Shown here: positions 8,494 through 15,603 of the stretch, piece by piece
Numbering within the stretch: the stretch's first letter is position 1
How the letters are laid out: every line of letters starts with the position of its first letter
Source: JBBDXI01 sp040902425
GTDB taxonomy: Bacteria; Planctomycetota; Phycisphaerae; Phycisphaerales; UBA1924
DNA length: 64,000 nucleotides
Assembly (NCBI GenBank): GCA_040902425.1
Contig: JBBDXI010000045.1
Coordinates: forward strand, 1-64,000
Direction: 5' to 3'
Position numbers and translations under genes: made by a program
Notes under the pieces: generated by a model
What the model was told of the DNA's origin: nothing
Seen by the model: the letters and a program-made list of their open reading frames with translations, nothing else
Databases searched by the model: none

Positions 8494-8991
8494 ATGGACA
8501 CGGTTCTCTGGACAGCGGCCACGTGCGACTTCCGCGGGGCGGGCGTCTACCTCGGCCTCGCGCCGGACTACGAGCAGATCGCCGTCTGCCGGGGCCTGAG
8601 CGCCCGCCAGGCCCGCGTTTTCGTCGGGGGGCGCGTCGTCATCCCGCCGGGGCAGCGGCTCTCCATCACCTACTTCGCCATCCGGGACCCCTCGGCGGTG
8701 CGGGTCATCCCCATCCAGCCCGCCCACCGGATCGCCGGCTTCCGCCACGTCGAGCTGCGCATCCACCTCGGCCGCAACGGCCAGCGCGACGCCGTGGTCG
8801 TCAGCCCCGCCCCCAACGGCCACGGCCCCCCGGGGGGCCGCCCTCCCGGCATCGGCTTCCTCCTCACCATCGGCCTTCCCCAGGAGCGGGAGCCGGAGTT
8901 CTTCCAGAGCATGATCGTCCACCACCCCGACGACGAGTGGAGTAGGGTCTACACCCGCCTGCTGGAGGCGTGCCATTCCGGCGGCAAGTGA
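8494..8991 (+). CDS. Unknown protein, paralogue of 9746-10237
   Basis: A 165-aa protein I do not recognise. It starts at an ATG with GGAAGGGAG just upstream. It shares with the protein at 9746-10237 a WTAATCDFRGAGVYLG-type opening, an LSARQAR segment, ITYFAIRDPSAVRVIP, a FRHVEL strand and the closing FLLTIGLPQEREPEFFQ pattern. It has no signal peptide and no membrane segment. The alternating strands suggest a compact beta-rich domain. The 158-nt gap before it contains AGCGCTTGGCGG, which resembles sequence in front of the other two small genes here. It is probably a cytoplasmic protein of a lineage-specific family; no function is proposed. Confidence 0.75.
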   Translation: MDTVLWTAATCDFRGAGVYLGLAPDYEQIAVCRGLSARQARVFVGGRVVIPPGQRLSITYFAIRDPSAVRVIPIQPAHRIAGFRHVELRIHLGRNGQRDAVVVSPAPNGHGPPGGRPPGIGFLLTIGLPQEREPEFFQSMIVHHPDDEWSRVYTRLLEACHSGGK

Positions 8992-9011
8992 GCCGCTCTC
9001 ATAAGCGCCGC

Positions 9012-9039
9012 TTGACGGGCCGCGGGGGGTCAGTACCAT
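9012..9039 (+). promoter_or_regulatory. Possible promoter TTGACG-16-TACCAT
   Basis: A -35-like TTGACG (9012-9017) and a -10-like TACCAT (9034-9039) are separated by 16 bases, upstream of the small gene at 9144. The surrounding CGCTTGRCGG resembles sequence before the genes at 8494 and 9746. Confidence 0.45.
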
Positions 9040-9143
9040 GTCCACAGTAACAGGGCGTCGCGGCCCTGGCGGAGCGGCGGCATTCGACCGTCGCGAAGAC
9101 CCTCCCCCCGGGTCCCGAAGAGCCGCGTCGCGTCGAGCGCCGC

Positions 9144-9620
9144 ATGCCGGAGGTCCGTCTGGCGTGGCGAGCCGTGCTGTGCTGCGGCTCGCACGACAGC
9201 CACGTCGTCGCAGGTATCGCCCCCACGGGTGAGCAGCGGGCGGTCGCCCGCGCTGTGGGCCGGGACCTGCGCATCTACACCCTCCCCGGCACCGGCGGCC
9301 GGGCCGCTTCGCAATGGGCCGGCTACGCGGGCGCAGCGCCCACCCTCGGCGTCGTCCCGCTGAGCGCCCCGCGCCCCGGCGAGCCCTGGGACTCGATGCT
9401 CACCGTCACCCTCAGCGAGGCCGCCGACCTCCCCCAGCTCGTCCAGGAGCTCAGCGACGGTTCCCCCGAGGACTATCCCTTCCTCGCCATGGTCAACGCC
9501 GGCCCGGAGGCCGAGCGCCGCTTTTTCGAGGCGCTCGTCGCGCTCCCGCCCCCCGCCGATCTCGCCGACCTCCTCGCCGGGGCGCGGGGACTATCCGGCC
9601 TTCTGGCCGCGCCACGCTGA
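9144..9620 (+). CDS. Unknown protein, 158 aa
   Basis: An open frame between two paralogous small genes, with coding-like composition. It has no recognisable domain, signal peptide or membrane helix. A C-terminal stretch, FLAMVNAGPEAERRFFEALV, faintly resembles FLLTIGLPQEREPEFFQSMIV of the neighbour at 8494, so it may be a distant member of the same family; this is weak. The ATG has no clear Shine-Dalgarno and lies about 100 bases after a possible promoter. An alternative start could exist upstream of 9144. Real gene likely, function unknown. Confidence 0.55.
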   Translation: MPEVRLAWRAVLCCGSHDSHVVAGIAPTGEQRAVARAVGRDLRIYTLPGTGGRAASQWAGYAGAAPTLGVVPLSAPRPGEPWDSMLTVTLSEAADLPQLVQELSDGSPEDYPFLAMVNAGPEAERRFFEALVALPPPADLADLLAGARGLSGLLAAPR

Positions 9621-9745
9621 AACGCGCCGCGCCGGCTGTTATCTTGGTCGGGTCCCCCCCCGTAACGCGCCCCCGGCCCTGGCGCGCGGTGCCGTAGCCA
9701 CCGCTTGGCCGCACGACGCGGCCGCGAAGTGCCGGACGCAGAGGT

Positions 9746-10237
9746 TTGCCCGGAGAGTTGATATCCCCAGTCTGGTCCGCCACAACGTGCGACTTTCCCG
9801 GCGCCGGCGTGTACATCGGGCACGCCCCGCGCCCCGAGCACCTGGTCGCCCTCCGGATGCTCTCACCCCGGCAGATGCGGCTCATCACCGGTGCGCGCAC
9901 CCGCCTCGGGCCCCGGGGCGGCGAGGTGGCGCTGGAGTACTTCGCCGTCCGCGACCCCTCGGTGGTCCGCGTCGTCCCGGTTGACAAGGCCCCCGTCAAC
10001 GGCTTCCGCCACGTCTCCCTGGTCTTTCAGATCGATCGCCCCTCCCTCCTGGATGACGCGGTCTCCCTGCACCCGGGGATCGTCCCCGCCGTCTCCCCGC
10101 CCCAGGCCTTCCTCCTGACCGTCGGCCTCCCCATCGCCCGCGAGGACGAGTTCTACCGGCGCGCCATCGTCGATCGCCCCCCCGGCTCCTTCACCGACCT
10201 CTATGGACGCATTGCCGAGATGGTCGGGCAGGGCTGA
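9746..10237 (+). CDS. Unknown protein, paralogue of 8494-8991
   Basis: A 163-aa protein clearly related to the product of 8494-8991. Shared features in order are WSATTCDFPGAGVYIG, LSPRQMR, LEYFAVRDPSVVRVVP, GFRHVSL and FLLTVGLPIAREDEFYRRAIV. No ATG is available near the conserved N-terminus. TTG at 9746 is used here and TTG at 9758 is an alternative. CCGTAGCCACCGCTTGGCC about 45 bases upstream resembles the region before its paralogue. The copies have diverged substantially, so the duplication is not recent. No function is proposed. Confidence 0.7.
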   Translation: MPGELISPVWSATTCDFPGAGVYIGHAPRPEHLVALRMLSPRQMRLITGARTRLGPRGGEVALEYFAVRDPSVVRVVPVDKAPVNGFRHVSLVFQIDRPSLLDDAVSLHPGIVPAVSPPQAFLLTVGLPIAREDEFYRRAIVDRPPGSFTDLYGRIAEMVGQG

Positions 10238-10262
10238 CCCCGGCCCCGGCCCCGCCCGCCCA

Positions 10263-10268
10263 TAGACT
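10263..10268 (+). promoter_or_regulatory. -10 box TAGACT, leuS
   Basis: TAGACT ends eight bases before the leuS ATG, the same geometry as at dapA and folC. It suggests a leaderless or very short-leader transcript. Confidence 0.5.
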
Positions 10269-10276
10269 TCCGCCCC

Positions 10277-13200
10277 ATGGGCACGGACCAGGTCCCGCCG
10301 CACCGCTACTCCGCCGCGCTCGCCGCGCGGATCGAGACCGCCTGGCAGGAGCGGTGGGAGACGCAGCACACGTTCTCGGTGCAGAACCCCGGCCAGCCGG
10401 GGTTCGACGCGGCCCGGCCCAAGTACTACATCCTCGACATGTTCCCCTACCCCTCCGGCGAGGGCCTGCACGTCGGCCACCCCGAGGGGTACACCGCCAC
10501 CGACATCGTCGCCCGCTACCGGCGGATGCGGGGCTTCAACGTGCTGCACCCGATGGGCTGGGACGCCTTCGGCCTCCCCGCGGAGCAGTACGCCGTCCGC
10601 ACCGGCATCCACCCGGCGATCACGACGCGCAAGGCGATCGACACCTTCCGGCGGCAACTCAAGCGGTTCGGCTTCTCCTACGACTGGTCGCGCGAGATCG
10701 CGACCATCCACCCCGGCTACTACCGCTGGACGCAGTGGGTCTTCCTCCAGATCTACAGCGCGTGGTACGACCGCGAGTCCGACCGGGCCCGGCCGATCGC
10801 CCAGCTCGCCGAGGCCCTCGAGCACGACGAGTACGGCGTCTCCCCCACCGGCGACCTCGTCCCCCTCTCGCCGGGCGCCCCCAGCATCGACGCGGCCATC
10901 ACCGGGCCGCCGGTGGGCGTCCGCAAGTGGCACGAGCTCTCGCAGGAGGACCGGCGTGCGTTCATCGACGCCCAGCGCCTCGCCTACCAGGGCGAACAGA
11001 CCGTCAACTGGTGCGCCAAGCTCGGCACCGTCCTCGCCAACGAGGAAGTCGTCAACGGCAAGAGCGAGCGGGGCGGGCACCCCGTGTTCCGCCGGTCCCT
11101 CAAGCAGTGGATGTTCCGCATCACCGCCTACGCCGAGCGCCTGCTGAAGGACCTCGAGACCGTGGACTGGCCCCAGTCCACGCGGACCATGCAGACGGAG
11201 TGGATCGGCCGCTCCGAAGGCGCAGAGGTGGACTTCCCCCTGGTGGACCAGGACGGCTCGATCCGCGTCTACACGACCCGCCCTGACACCATCTTCGGCG
11301 CCACCTTCATGGTCCTCGCCCCCGAGCACCCGCTGGTCGATGAGGTGCTGGCCGCGCCGCCCCCCGGCGCCGACGCCGACGCGATCCGCGCCTACGTCAA
11401 GGAGGCCCGCTCGCGCAGCGAGGTGGACCGCCAGGCCGAGGGCAAGGACAAGACCGGCATCTTCTCCGGTCTCTACGCGACAAACCCCGCGAGCGACGCC
11501 CAGGTCCCGGTCTGGATCGCCGACTACGTGCTCATGGGCTACGGGCACGGCGCGATCATGGCCGTCCCCGGGCACGACGAGCGCGACCGCGAGTTCGCCG
11601 AGCGATTCGGCCTGCCCATCCGCGAGGTCGTCGAGGCCCCCGCCGACTGGCGCTGCGCCCACCCCGCGGCCACGTTCACCGGCGAGGGCGTCGCCATCAA
11701 CTCCGCCGGCGCCTCGGTCTCCCTCGACGGCCTCCCCACCCTCGACGCCAAGCGCCGCATCACCGAGTGGCTCGAGGAGCAGGGCATCGGCCGCCGCAAG
11801 GTCAACTACAAGCTCCGCGACTGGCTCTTCAGCCGCCAGCGCTACTGGGGCGAGCCGTTCCCCATCGTCTTCGACGACCACGGCAACGCGTACCCGGTCG
11901 CCGAGGCCGCGCTCCCCGTGCTCCTGCCGGAAATGGAGGAGTTCAAGCCGCCGGAATCCGACGACCCGCTGCCCATGCTGGCGTCGGCCCCCCGCAAGTG
12001 GCTCCGGACCACGGCCGGTCAGGCGGGCGTAGACCCGGCCCTGCTCGCCACGCAGACGCCCGTCACCCGCGAGGCCAGCACGATGCCCAACTGGGCCGGG
12101 TCGTGCTGGTACTACCTGCGCTACATCGACCCGCGCAACGAGGCCCGCTTCGCCGGCGAGGAGGCCGAGCGCTACTGGATGGGCGAGACCGGCGTGGACC
12201 TCTACATCGGCGGCGCCGAGCACGCCGTCCTCCACCTGCTCTACGCCCGCTTCTGGCACAAGGTCCTCTACGACCTCGGCCACGTCTCGACGCCCGAGCC
12301 GGCGAAGAAACTCTTCCACCAGGGGCTGATCACCAGCTTCGCCTACAAGGACCGCACCGGGCGGACCGTGCCCACCGACGAGGTCGAGGAGCGGGGGGGG
12401 GACGGGAAGTTCGTCCTGAGGGCCACCCGCGAGCCCGTCGAGCAGATCGTCGCCAAGATGAGCAAGACGCTGAAGAACGTCGTCAACCCCGACGACGTGA
12501 TCGCCGACTACGGCGCCGACACGATGCGGCTCTACGAGATGTACATGGGACCGCTGGAGGCCAGCAAGCCCTGGAACCCCCGCGATATCTCCGGCCTCTT
12601 CCGCTTCCTCCAGCGGGCCTGGCGGCTCCTCATCGACGAGGAGACCGGCGTACCCCGGCTCTCCGAGCCGGTCCGTTCCGGGGTAGGTCGGCTCTCCGAG
12701 CCGATGCCGGAGCCCGCACGCAGCCCTGTGGGGCCGGAGGGGCNNNNNNNNNNCGGCCCGGTGGCCCCACCTACCCAGGACCTCGAGCGCCAGCTCCACC
12801 GCGCCACCGCCAAGGTCGCCGCCGACATCGAGCGCCTCGCCTTCAACACCGCCATCGCCGCCCTGATCGAGTTCGTCAACGCCGCCACCGCCGGTGGGGC
12901 AGGCGTCCCGCCTGCCGGGCCGGCCGGGGGCCCGCCCCACGGTCCCCTTACCCGCGCCCAGGCCGAGCGCTTCACCCTCATCCTCTCCCCCTTCGCCCCG
13001 CACCTGGCGGAGGAAATCTGGTACCGCCTCGGCCACACCCGCACCCTCGCCTACGAGCCCTGGCCCGAAGCGGACGAGCGGCTCCTGCACGACGAGTCCG
13101 TCGAGATGGTCGTCCAGATCAACGGCAAGGTGCGCGACCGCATCACCGTGGCGTCCGGCCTCGACCAGAAGGCCATCGAGACCGCCGCGCTCGCCGAGCC

Positions 13201-13285
13201 CAAGGTCCGGGCCCTCACCGAGGGCAAGTCCGTGCGCAAGGTGATCGTCGTCCCCGGCAAGCTCGTCAACATCGTCGTCGGCTGA
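10277..13285 (+). CDS. leuS: Leucyl-tRNA synthetase, with repeat insertions and an assembly gap
   Basis: Charges tRNA-Leu. HVGH (65-68) is the HIGH motif and KMSKT (727-731) the KMSKS loop. CWYYLRYIDPRNEARF and GGAEHAVLHLLYARFWHKVLYDLG are LeuRS hallmarks, and the expected C-terminal domain (VQINGKVRDRI) is present. The frame has 1002 codons against about 860 for typical bacterial LeuRS. The excess includes two repeat-derived stretches, at 12651-12778 and 12894-12940, between catalytic core and anticodon domain. The first contains ten N. The downstream domain stays in frame if the true gap length equals 10 modulo 3. A further non-repeat insert near residues 175-220 (LEHDEYGVSPTGDLVPLSPG) precedes the editing domain. 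Confidence 0.95.
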   Translation: MGTDQVPPHRYSAALAARIETAWQERWETQHTFSVQNPGQPGFDAARPKYYILDMFPYPSGEGLHVGHPEGYTATDIVARYRRMRGFNVLHPMGWDAFGLPAEQYAVRTGIHPAITTRKAIDTFRRQLKRFGFSYDWSREIATIHPGYYRWTQWVFLQIYSAWYDRESDRARPIAQLAEALEHDEYGVSPTGDLVPLSPGAPSIDAAITGPPVGVRKWHELSQEDRRAFIDAQRLAYQGEQTVNWCAKLGTVLANEEVVNGKSERGGHPVFRRSLKQWMFRITAYAERLLKDLETVDWPQSTRTMQTEWIGRSEGAEVDFPLVDQDGSIRVYTTRPDTIFGATFMVLAPEHPLVDEVLAAPPPGADADAIRAYVKEARSRSEVDRQAEGKDKTGIFSGLYATNPASDAQVPVWIADYVLMGYGHGAIMAVPGHDERDREFAERFGLPIREVVEAPADWRCAHPAATFTGEGVAINSAGASVSLDGLPTLDAKRRITEWLEEQGIGRRKVNYKLRDWLFSRQRYWGEPFPIVFDDHGNAYPVAEAALPVLLPEMEEFKPPESDDPLPMLASAPRKWLRTTAGQAGVDPALLATQTPVTREASTMPNWAGSCWYYLRYIDPRNEARFAGEEAERYWMGETGVDLYIGGAEHAVLHLLYARFWHKVLYDLGHVSTPEPAKKLFHQGLITSFAYKDRTGRTVPTDEVEERGGDGKFVLRATREPVEQIVAKMSKTLKNVVNPDDVIADYGADTMRLYEMYMGPLEASKPWNPRDISGLFRFLQRAWRLLIDEETGVPRLSEPVRSGVGRLSEPMPEPARSPVGPEGXXXXGPVAPPTQDLERQLHRATAKVAADIERLAFNTAIAALIEFVNAATAGGAGVPPAGPAGGPPHGPLTRAQAERFTLILSPFAPHLAEEIWYRLGHTRTLAYEPWPEADERLLHDESVEMVVQINGKVRDRITVASGLDQKAIETAALAEPKVRALTEGKSVRKVIVVPGKLVNIVVG
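12651..12778. repeat. Composite hairpin repeats inside leuS, containing the N gap
   Basis: Two copies of the CGGCTCTCCGAGCCG palindrome (type A, flanks TACCCC and GGTAGGTC) are followed by GTGGGGCCGGAGGGG, ten N, then GGCCCGGTGGCCCCACCTACCC. The arms on either side of the N run are nearly complementary, so the unresolved bases are the loop of a hairpin. Confidence 0.85.
12744..12753. other. Assembly gap of 10 N
   Basis: Ten consecutive N in the middle of a hairpin repeat inside leuS. The number is probably a placeholder. The leuS frame continues correctly across it. Confidence 0.95.
12894..12940. repeat. Hairpin repeat inside leuS (GTGGGGC ... GCCCCAC)
   Basis: Outer arms GTGGGGC and GCCCCAC enclose AGGCGTCCCGCCTGCC and GGGCCGGCCGGGGGCC. 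It is read in frame as a Gly/Pro/Ala stretch. The core AGGCGTCCCGCCTG also occurs in the hrpA element at 40766-40845. Confidence 0.85.
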
Positions 13286-13306
13286 TCGCGGCGCTTCGGA
13301 CTCGTC

Positions 13307-13392
13307 AACGCAGAGGGTCGCGAAGGGCGCGCAGCTGAGGCCGACGGCCCGGACCTGGCGCCCGTCCTTCGCGATCTTCGGAACTTCGCGTT
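13307..13392. repeat. Inverted repeat between convergent leuS and anti-sigma genes
   Basis: The left arm AACGCAGAGGGTCGCGAAGG pairs with the right arm CCTTCGCGATCTTCGGAACTTCGCGTT, with GGCGC/GCGCC inside. It fills most of the 123-base gap between two converging genes and could act as a bidirectional terminator, though no T-run is present. Confidence 0.75.
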
Positions 13393-13408
13393 CAGGTCCC
13401 CCCGGCCG

Positions 13409-14641
13409 CTACTTCTCGATCACCAGCGGCACCGCGCCCCACCCGTTCCAGGCGCTGGGCCCCTGGCCCCACCACAGCACCGACGCGGGCGTCATCACCG
13501 GCCCCGGGGCCATCGGCAGCGGCGCCGGCGCCTCCTCGAAGACCACCTCGCCCCCGGCGTCCTGCATCGCCCCCCGCAGCCCCTCCAGCGTCCCCTCATC
13601 CATCCGCGTCGCCACCACGAACACCCGCTTCGCCGGCGCAAACTCCGGCGGCGGCGGCGGGGGCGGCCCCACCAGGTCGGCAGCGCCCTCCGGCGCGTGG
13701 ATGCCCGTCAGCACCGGTGCCCCCGGGCTCCGCAGCGGGCGCTCCATCTTCAGTTCCGGCGGCGAGACCACGGCCGCGAGCGCCGCCGGCGCCTCGCCGT
13801 GCAGCATCCACCCCGCGCGCCCCGGCGGGCTCGACAGCCTCATCCGCACCCGCTCGACCCTCGTGTCCGGCGTGACCACCCGCACGATCAGCCGACCCTC
13901 GGAGGCCAGCCGCAGCGCCTCGGCGGCGCTCATCGGGCCTGGAACGGGTGGACCGTACATCTCCGCCGTCTCCGCGGCCGCCACCGCAGCGGAGGGAGCC
14001 TCCGCCGGCCCGCCCGGTTCAACCGAGGGCACGGCCTTCGCGGCGATCGATGTGCCTTCCGCGCTCTCGCTGCGCTCGCGCACCGTGGCCCCGGCGCCCC
14101 GTGCCGCCAGCGATGTCCCCTCCGGCTCACCCGTTCGAGCGCGGGCGCCCGCCGCGTCGCCGCTGCTCGCGATCGGCCCCACGGGGCGCGGCCCGGGTGG
14201 CGTCCCGCCCCCGCTCATCATGATCGTCGCCGTGTACACGCCCCCGCCGACCAGCAGCACGATCCCCGCCGCCATCGCCAGCCGCCGGGCGAAGATGTTC
14301 GGGGCCCGCTTCGGCATCACCAGCGAAACCGGCGGCCGGTCGCTCACCGGCTCCCCCTCGGAGAGCCCCAGGAGCATCTGCCGTTCCAGCACCGGCTGGA
14401 GGGCGGCCGTCGCCGCCTCCACCAGCCCCGCGGGCGCCCGCTCATCGGCCAGCAGCCGCAGCCCCTCCCGGTCCCGCCGCATCGACCGGACCATCCCGGC
14501 GAACCGTGCATCGACCGCCAGCGTCCTGGCCGCGGCCGCCTGCTTCTCCTTCGCCAGCGGCGAGCCCTCGACCAGCGCCAGCACGTCGGCCTCGTCGAGG
14601 CCCGCGGGCAGGTTCAGGGTGTTGTGATCCGGTGTCGTCAT
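13409..14641 (-). CDS. Probable membrane anti-sigma factor
   Basis: A 410-aa single-pass membrane protein encoded 15 bases downstream of an ECF sigma gene, the classical position for its regulator. Residues 1-115 are cytoplasmic and helical, with the DEADVLALVEGSP-type opening of planctomycete anti-sigma proteins. One transmembrane helix lies at about 119-142. The remaining 260 residues are outside the membrane and rich in Pro, Gly, Ala and Glu, with a segment resembling a small binding domain (AKRVFVVATRMDEGTLEGLRGAMQDAGGEVVFEEAP). No zinc-binding HxxxCxxC is visible, so it is not a typical ZAS-type anti-sigma. The call rests on neighbourhood and topology; the signal sensed is unknown. Confidence 0.7.
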   Translation of the reverse strand: MTTPDHNTLNLPAGLDEADVLALVEGSPLAKEKQAAAARTLAVDARFAGMVRSMRRDREGLRLLADERAPAGLVEAATAALQPVLERQMLLGLSEGEPVSDRPPVSLVMPKRAPNIFARRLAMAAGIVLLVGGGVYTATIMMSGGGTPPGPRPVGPIASSGDAAGARARTGEPEGTSLAARGAGATVRERSESAEGTSIAAKAVPSVEPGGPAEAPSAAVAAAETAEMYGPPVPGPMSAAEALRLASEGRLIVRVVTPDTRVERVRMRLSSPPGRAGWMLHGEAPAALAAVVSPPELKMERPLRSPGAPVLTGIHAPEGAADLVGPPPPPPPEFAPAKRVFVVATRMDEGTLEGLRGAMQDAGGEVVFEEAPAPLPMAPGPVMTPASVLWWGQGPSAWNGWGAVPLVIEK

Positions 14642-14656
14642 CTGGTCCCGTCGCCG

Positions 14657-15337
14657 TCAGTTGCCGTCCGTCCGTCCACCCGCCTCGGCCCTCTCGGCCC
14701 CGCTCCCCATCCCCTCGAGCACCTCCCGGAGCGCGGCCCGTGCCCGGAACAGGCGGCTCTTGACCGTCCCGACCGGCACATCCAGGACCTCGGCAATCTG
14801 CTCGTACTCCAAACCGCGCGAATCCCGCAGAACCAGAATGGCCCGCTGCTCGGGTGAAATCCGGAGCAGCGCCTCCGCCAGGTGCCGGCGGAGCTCCTCG
14901 TGTTCGACGCGGGCGACGCCCCCGTGTTCCCTGGGGTCGAAGTCTTCGGCCCTGTCAGATGCCGACCGTGCCCGCCCCCGGCCCTCCGAGCCGTTCTGGC
15001 CCCCGTGCCCGCTGTCCAGGCTCGCGTGCCGCCTGAGTTTCTCGGCCCTCAGCCGCGAGAAACAGACGTTCATCGTCACCCGGATGACCCAGGTCGAGAG
15101 CTTCGCCCGCCCGTCGTAGCTGGCCAGGCCCTCGATGATCCGGACCATCGCATCCTGCGTGTAGTCGGCCGCCCGGTCGCGGTCCCCCACCATCCGCAGG
15201 CACACGCCGAACAGGCGGTCCTGATAGCGGGTCAGCAGCTCCGCCCACGCCGACGTATCGCCCCCTTGGATGGCCCTTACCAGGGCCAACTCCCGGGCCT
15301 CGTCGATCGGCACGCTGATCCGCCGCTGGCTTTCCAC
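14657..15337 (-). CDS. ECF-type RNA polymerase sigma factor
   Basis: Alternative sigma factor. Region 2 runs through AELLTRYQDRLFGVCLRMVGDRDRAADYTQDAMVRI and the LSTWVIRVTMNVCFSRLRAEKLRR helix. Region 4 is SPEQRAILVLRDSRGLEYEQIAEVLDVPVGTVKSRLFRARAAL. A charged Ser/Gly/Asp linker of about 40 residues separates them, longer than usual. The open frame begins at 15430, but its first 31 codons are pure hairpin repeat. I therefore place the start at the GTG at 15337; GTG at 15313 is equally plausible. It is likely cotranscribed with the anti-sigma gene. Confidence 0.88.
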   Translation of the reverse strand: MESQRRISVPIDEARELALVRAIQGGDTSAWAELLTRYQDRLFGVCLRMVGDRDRAADYTQDAMVRIIEGLASYDGRAKLSTWVIRVTMNVCFSRLRAEKLRRHASLDSGHGGQNGSEGRGRARSASDRAEDFDPREHGGVARVEHEELRRHLAEALLRISPEQRAILVLRDSRGLEYEQIAEVLDVPVGTVKSRLFRARAALREVLEGMGSGAERAEAGGRTDGN

Positions 15338-15340
15338 GCT

Positions 15341-15430
15341 GGGTAGGTCGGCTCTCCGAGCCGACGCTCCTGGGTGGCCCGCCGCTCCGCGGCGGGTCCG
15401 TTTGGATAGGCCGGCTCTCCGAGCCGGCAC
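15341..15430. repeat. Composite of type A, type B and type A palindromes
   Basis: Three palindromes in a row: GGTCGGCTCTCCGAGCCGAC (from about 15345), a type B unit GGGTGGCCCGCCGCTCCGCGG (from 15372), and AGGCCGGCTCTCCGAGCCGG (near 15408). They occupy the region upstream of the sigma-factor start and leave that frame open. Confidence 0.85.
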
Positions 15431-15591
15431 GTGTGAAGGGCCCCCTCGGGCCCGCTGGGCGGGGGCGGCAACCGTGCCAACCCCTTCGCGCCCGCCGCCG
15501 CCCCCCCGCGGGCCCTCGCAGCCCGCACAGTCTACCGCCAGAATCCGTCCTCTTCATCCGGAGGGTTGCACCCCGGGCCCCGGGTCGGCCT

Positions 15592-15597
15592 TAGGCT
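15592..15597 (+). promoter_or_regulatory. -10 box TAGGCT, purB
   Basis: TAGGCT ends six bases before the purB ATG; same geometry as the other leaderless candidates. Confidence 0.4.
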
Positions 15598-15603
15598 ATC
15601 GGC

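Noticed and set aside
9863..13090. A 1075-codon open frame on the minus strand opposite leuS
   Set aside because: It is the complement of a confidently identified gene, has no recognisable domain, and GC-rich codon bias keeps antisense frames open. The same applies to long frames opposite 885-2183, 32470-35523 and 22718-25210.
10277..13285. An extra functional domain in LeuRS explaining its 1002 codons
   Set aside because: Part of the excess is repeat DNA and the rest is one short insert; no known domain is visible.
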